A stretch of 64,000 nt of DNA from Helopsaltes ochotensis (taxonomy: Eukaryota > Chordata > Aves > Passeriformes > Locustellidae): assembly GCA_013400155.1 (NCBI GenBank), contig VXBM01000026.1, forward strand, positions 2,205,092 through 2,269,091, written 5' to 3'. Below, piece after piece: positions 62,781 to 64,000 of this stretch. Position numbers and translations under genes: made by a program. The stretch's first letter is position 1. The number at the start of each line of letters is the position of its first letter. Below the pieces are notes generated by a model that was not told where the DNA came from, ran no database searches, and worked only from the letters and a program-made list of their open reading frames with translations.

Positions 62781-64000
62781 ATGGGAGTGAAGGTGCTATT
62801 TAAAAGCACCTCACTCATCAACCATGCCAGTCTAAGACTGGAAAGGGACGTGGAGGAAATTTTTTTTTTTCCACAAGGACATACTTACCTTTATAAAATG
62901 GAATAATTACTGGTATATGCTCTATTATCCTTCAGATTTTTTACTTTACAGTCAAATCTGGTTGAAGTTACCAGAAGGTTTGAAAGTTTGAGAGAAAACT
63001 AGTACACACTGCAGCCATGTAACCTGTACTGCCTTAGAAATCTGGTAACAAATATCTTGAAATTCCATTCTCAAGGATGTACATAGAATCATATTTCATA
63101 TTCTTTCTTTGGTTAGACCTGTATCAAAATAATCTGTTATAAGGTAAAGTTAGCTGGTTTGTTCCTTTTTCTAGTTTCTCTTTCACTTAACCTACTAAGC
63201 TCAAGGAAAGCTCAGTCCTCTTACAGCAGAAGTTTAAAAACACCAGGTGTTTCAGTATCTTTGATAGTGTTCAGACTTGCTTAAGGAAGAAATAGTTAAT
63301 TCCATATCCCAGACTAATCCTGCATTCTCAGGAAAACCCTCTGTTTGGTGATTTTCAGAGATGCTAAAATACCTAATACTTAATACTTAAAAAAATACCT
63401 TGAGCAAGTTGGTTTTTCACTTTAAAATCCATTACTTTTTTCCGAAAGCAGCTCTTCAAATCAAAAGAAGAATCAGCTTCTAAAATCAAATTGGAGGCAG
63501 ACCCTGCTTCTGAACCTGTCAGCTTGCAATATCTCAGAACTGAAAATCCTCGCAGCCCCAGAAGTCATCATATCATTCTAGCGCAATTCCCTCCGGAAGC
63601 AAGGCTTGAACAGTTCCACTGTGTACAAGTGTGTAGATACACATTTGAATCCTGTGGCTCACCTCAACTGTGAAGAAAGGTAGAAAGTGCGAAGATAATT
63701 TTCTACAAGTTTCTCATAAACTGGCAGCAGAGGGAAACCCTCTGCATGCTCTGGCAGATTTGAGAGACCACTTCCAACATGAAAGCTGACTTTATCAGAC
63801 TTCAAGTAATCCACACTGCAGGATCACTGCAGCAAAGGTCCCAATTAGAGCTCCTGAACAGTTAGAAAATACAAAATCGTTAGCAGGAAGTCCAGCACTC
63901 TCAGAATAACTTGCTAAAAGTCAAATGGATCCATAAATATGCAAACAAGTTTGAGCATCCTCTGCTTCCTTTCCCATTGCATGTTGGAGTACTGCCAGAC
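62781..64000. other. Non-coding DNA
   Basis: No recognised gene. A strong minus-strand donor-like AAAG|GTAAGTAT lies near 62887 without a good partner acceptor. A small plus-strand frame at 63491-63673 has no support. Confidence 0.65.

Overview
The window looks like bird nuclear DNA: AT-rich, mostly non-coding, eukaryotic. The bird assignment rests on repeats. Three pieces of the CR1 LINE family are recognisable by their 3' ends: about 17876-17985 and 55600-55937 on the plus strand, and 62635-62780 on the minus strand. A decayed ERVL-like endogenous retrovirus with an avian-type LTR lies at about 21320-23337. There is no bacterial gene organisation, and I recognise no complete protein-coding gene. 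The bird order cannot be fixed from what I can see.

Layout. 1-21300 is unique AT-rich sequence with one CR1 tail, a CpG-retaining block (about 13020-13345) and three possible minus-strand exons. 21320-23337 is the retroviral remnant, interrupted by a 72-base assembly gap. 23340-36130 is mostly featureless, with an AT palindrome at 28319 and a long TTCTC pentanucleotide array at 32421-32658. 36150-36586 is a GC-richer block adjoining a possible 76-base exon. 37850-38340 is an AT-rich block resembling a conserved non-coding element. 40809-41357 holds the longest open frame from an ATG (182 codons). 42858-43044 holds two small possible exons. 53931-53996 is a mixed AT/AC microsatellite. 58200-58880 is a second GC-rich block. 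61033-61197 is the most convincing single exon candidate (165 bases, 55 codons).

The main question is whether a gene runs on the minus strand. I found exon-like blocks bounded by good splice signals at 61033-61197, 42976-43044, 42858-42887, 36511-36586, 13479-13512 and 6363-6393. The last five can be read in one continuous frame with compatible phases at every junction. I do not recognise the product. Pseudo-exons with good-looking splice sites are common in introns and deserts, and short blocks leave several frames open, so this is a testable hypothesis and not an annotation. Everything else reads as intergenic or intronic DNA of a gene-poor region.
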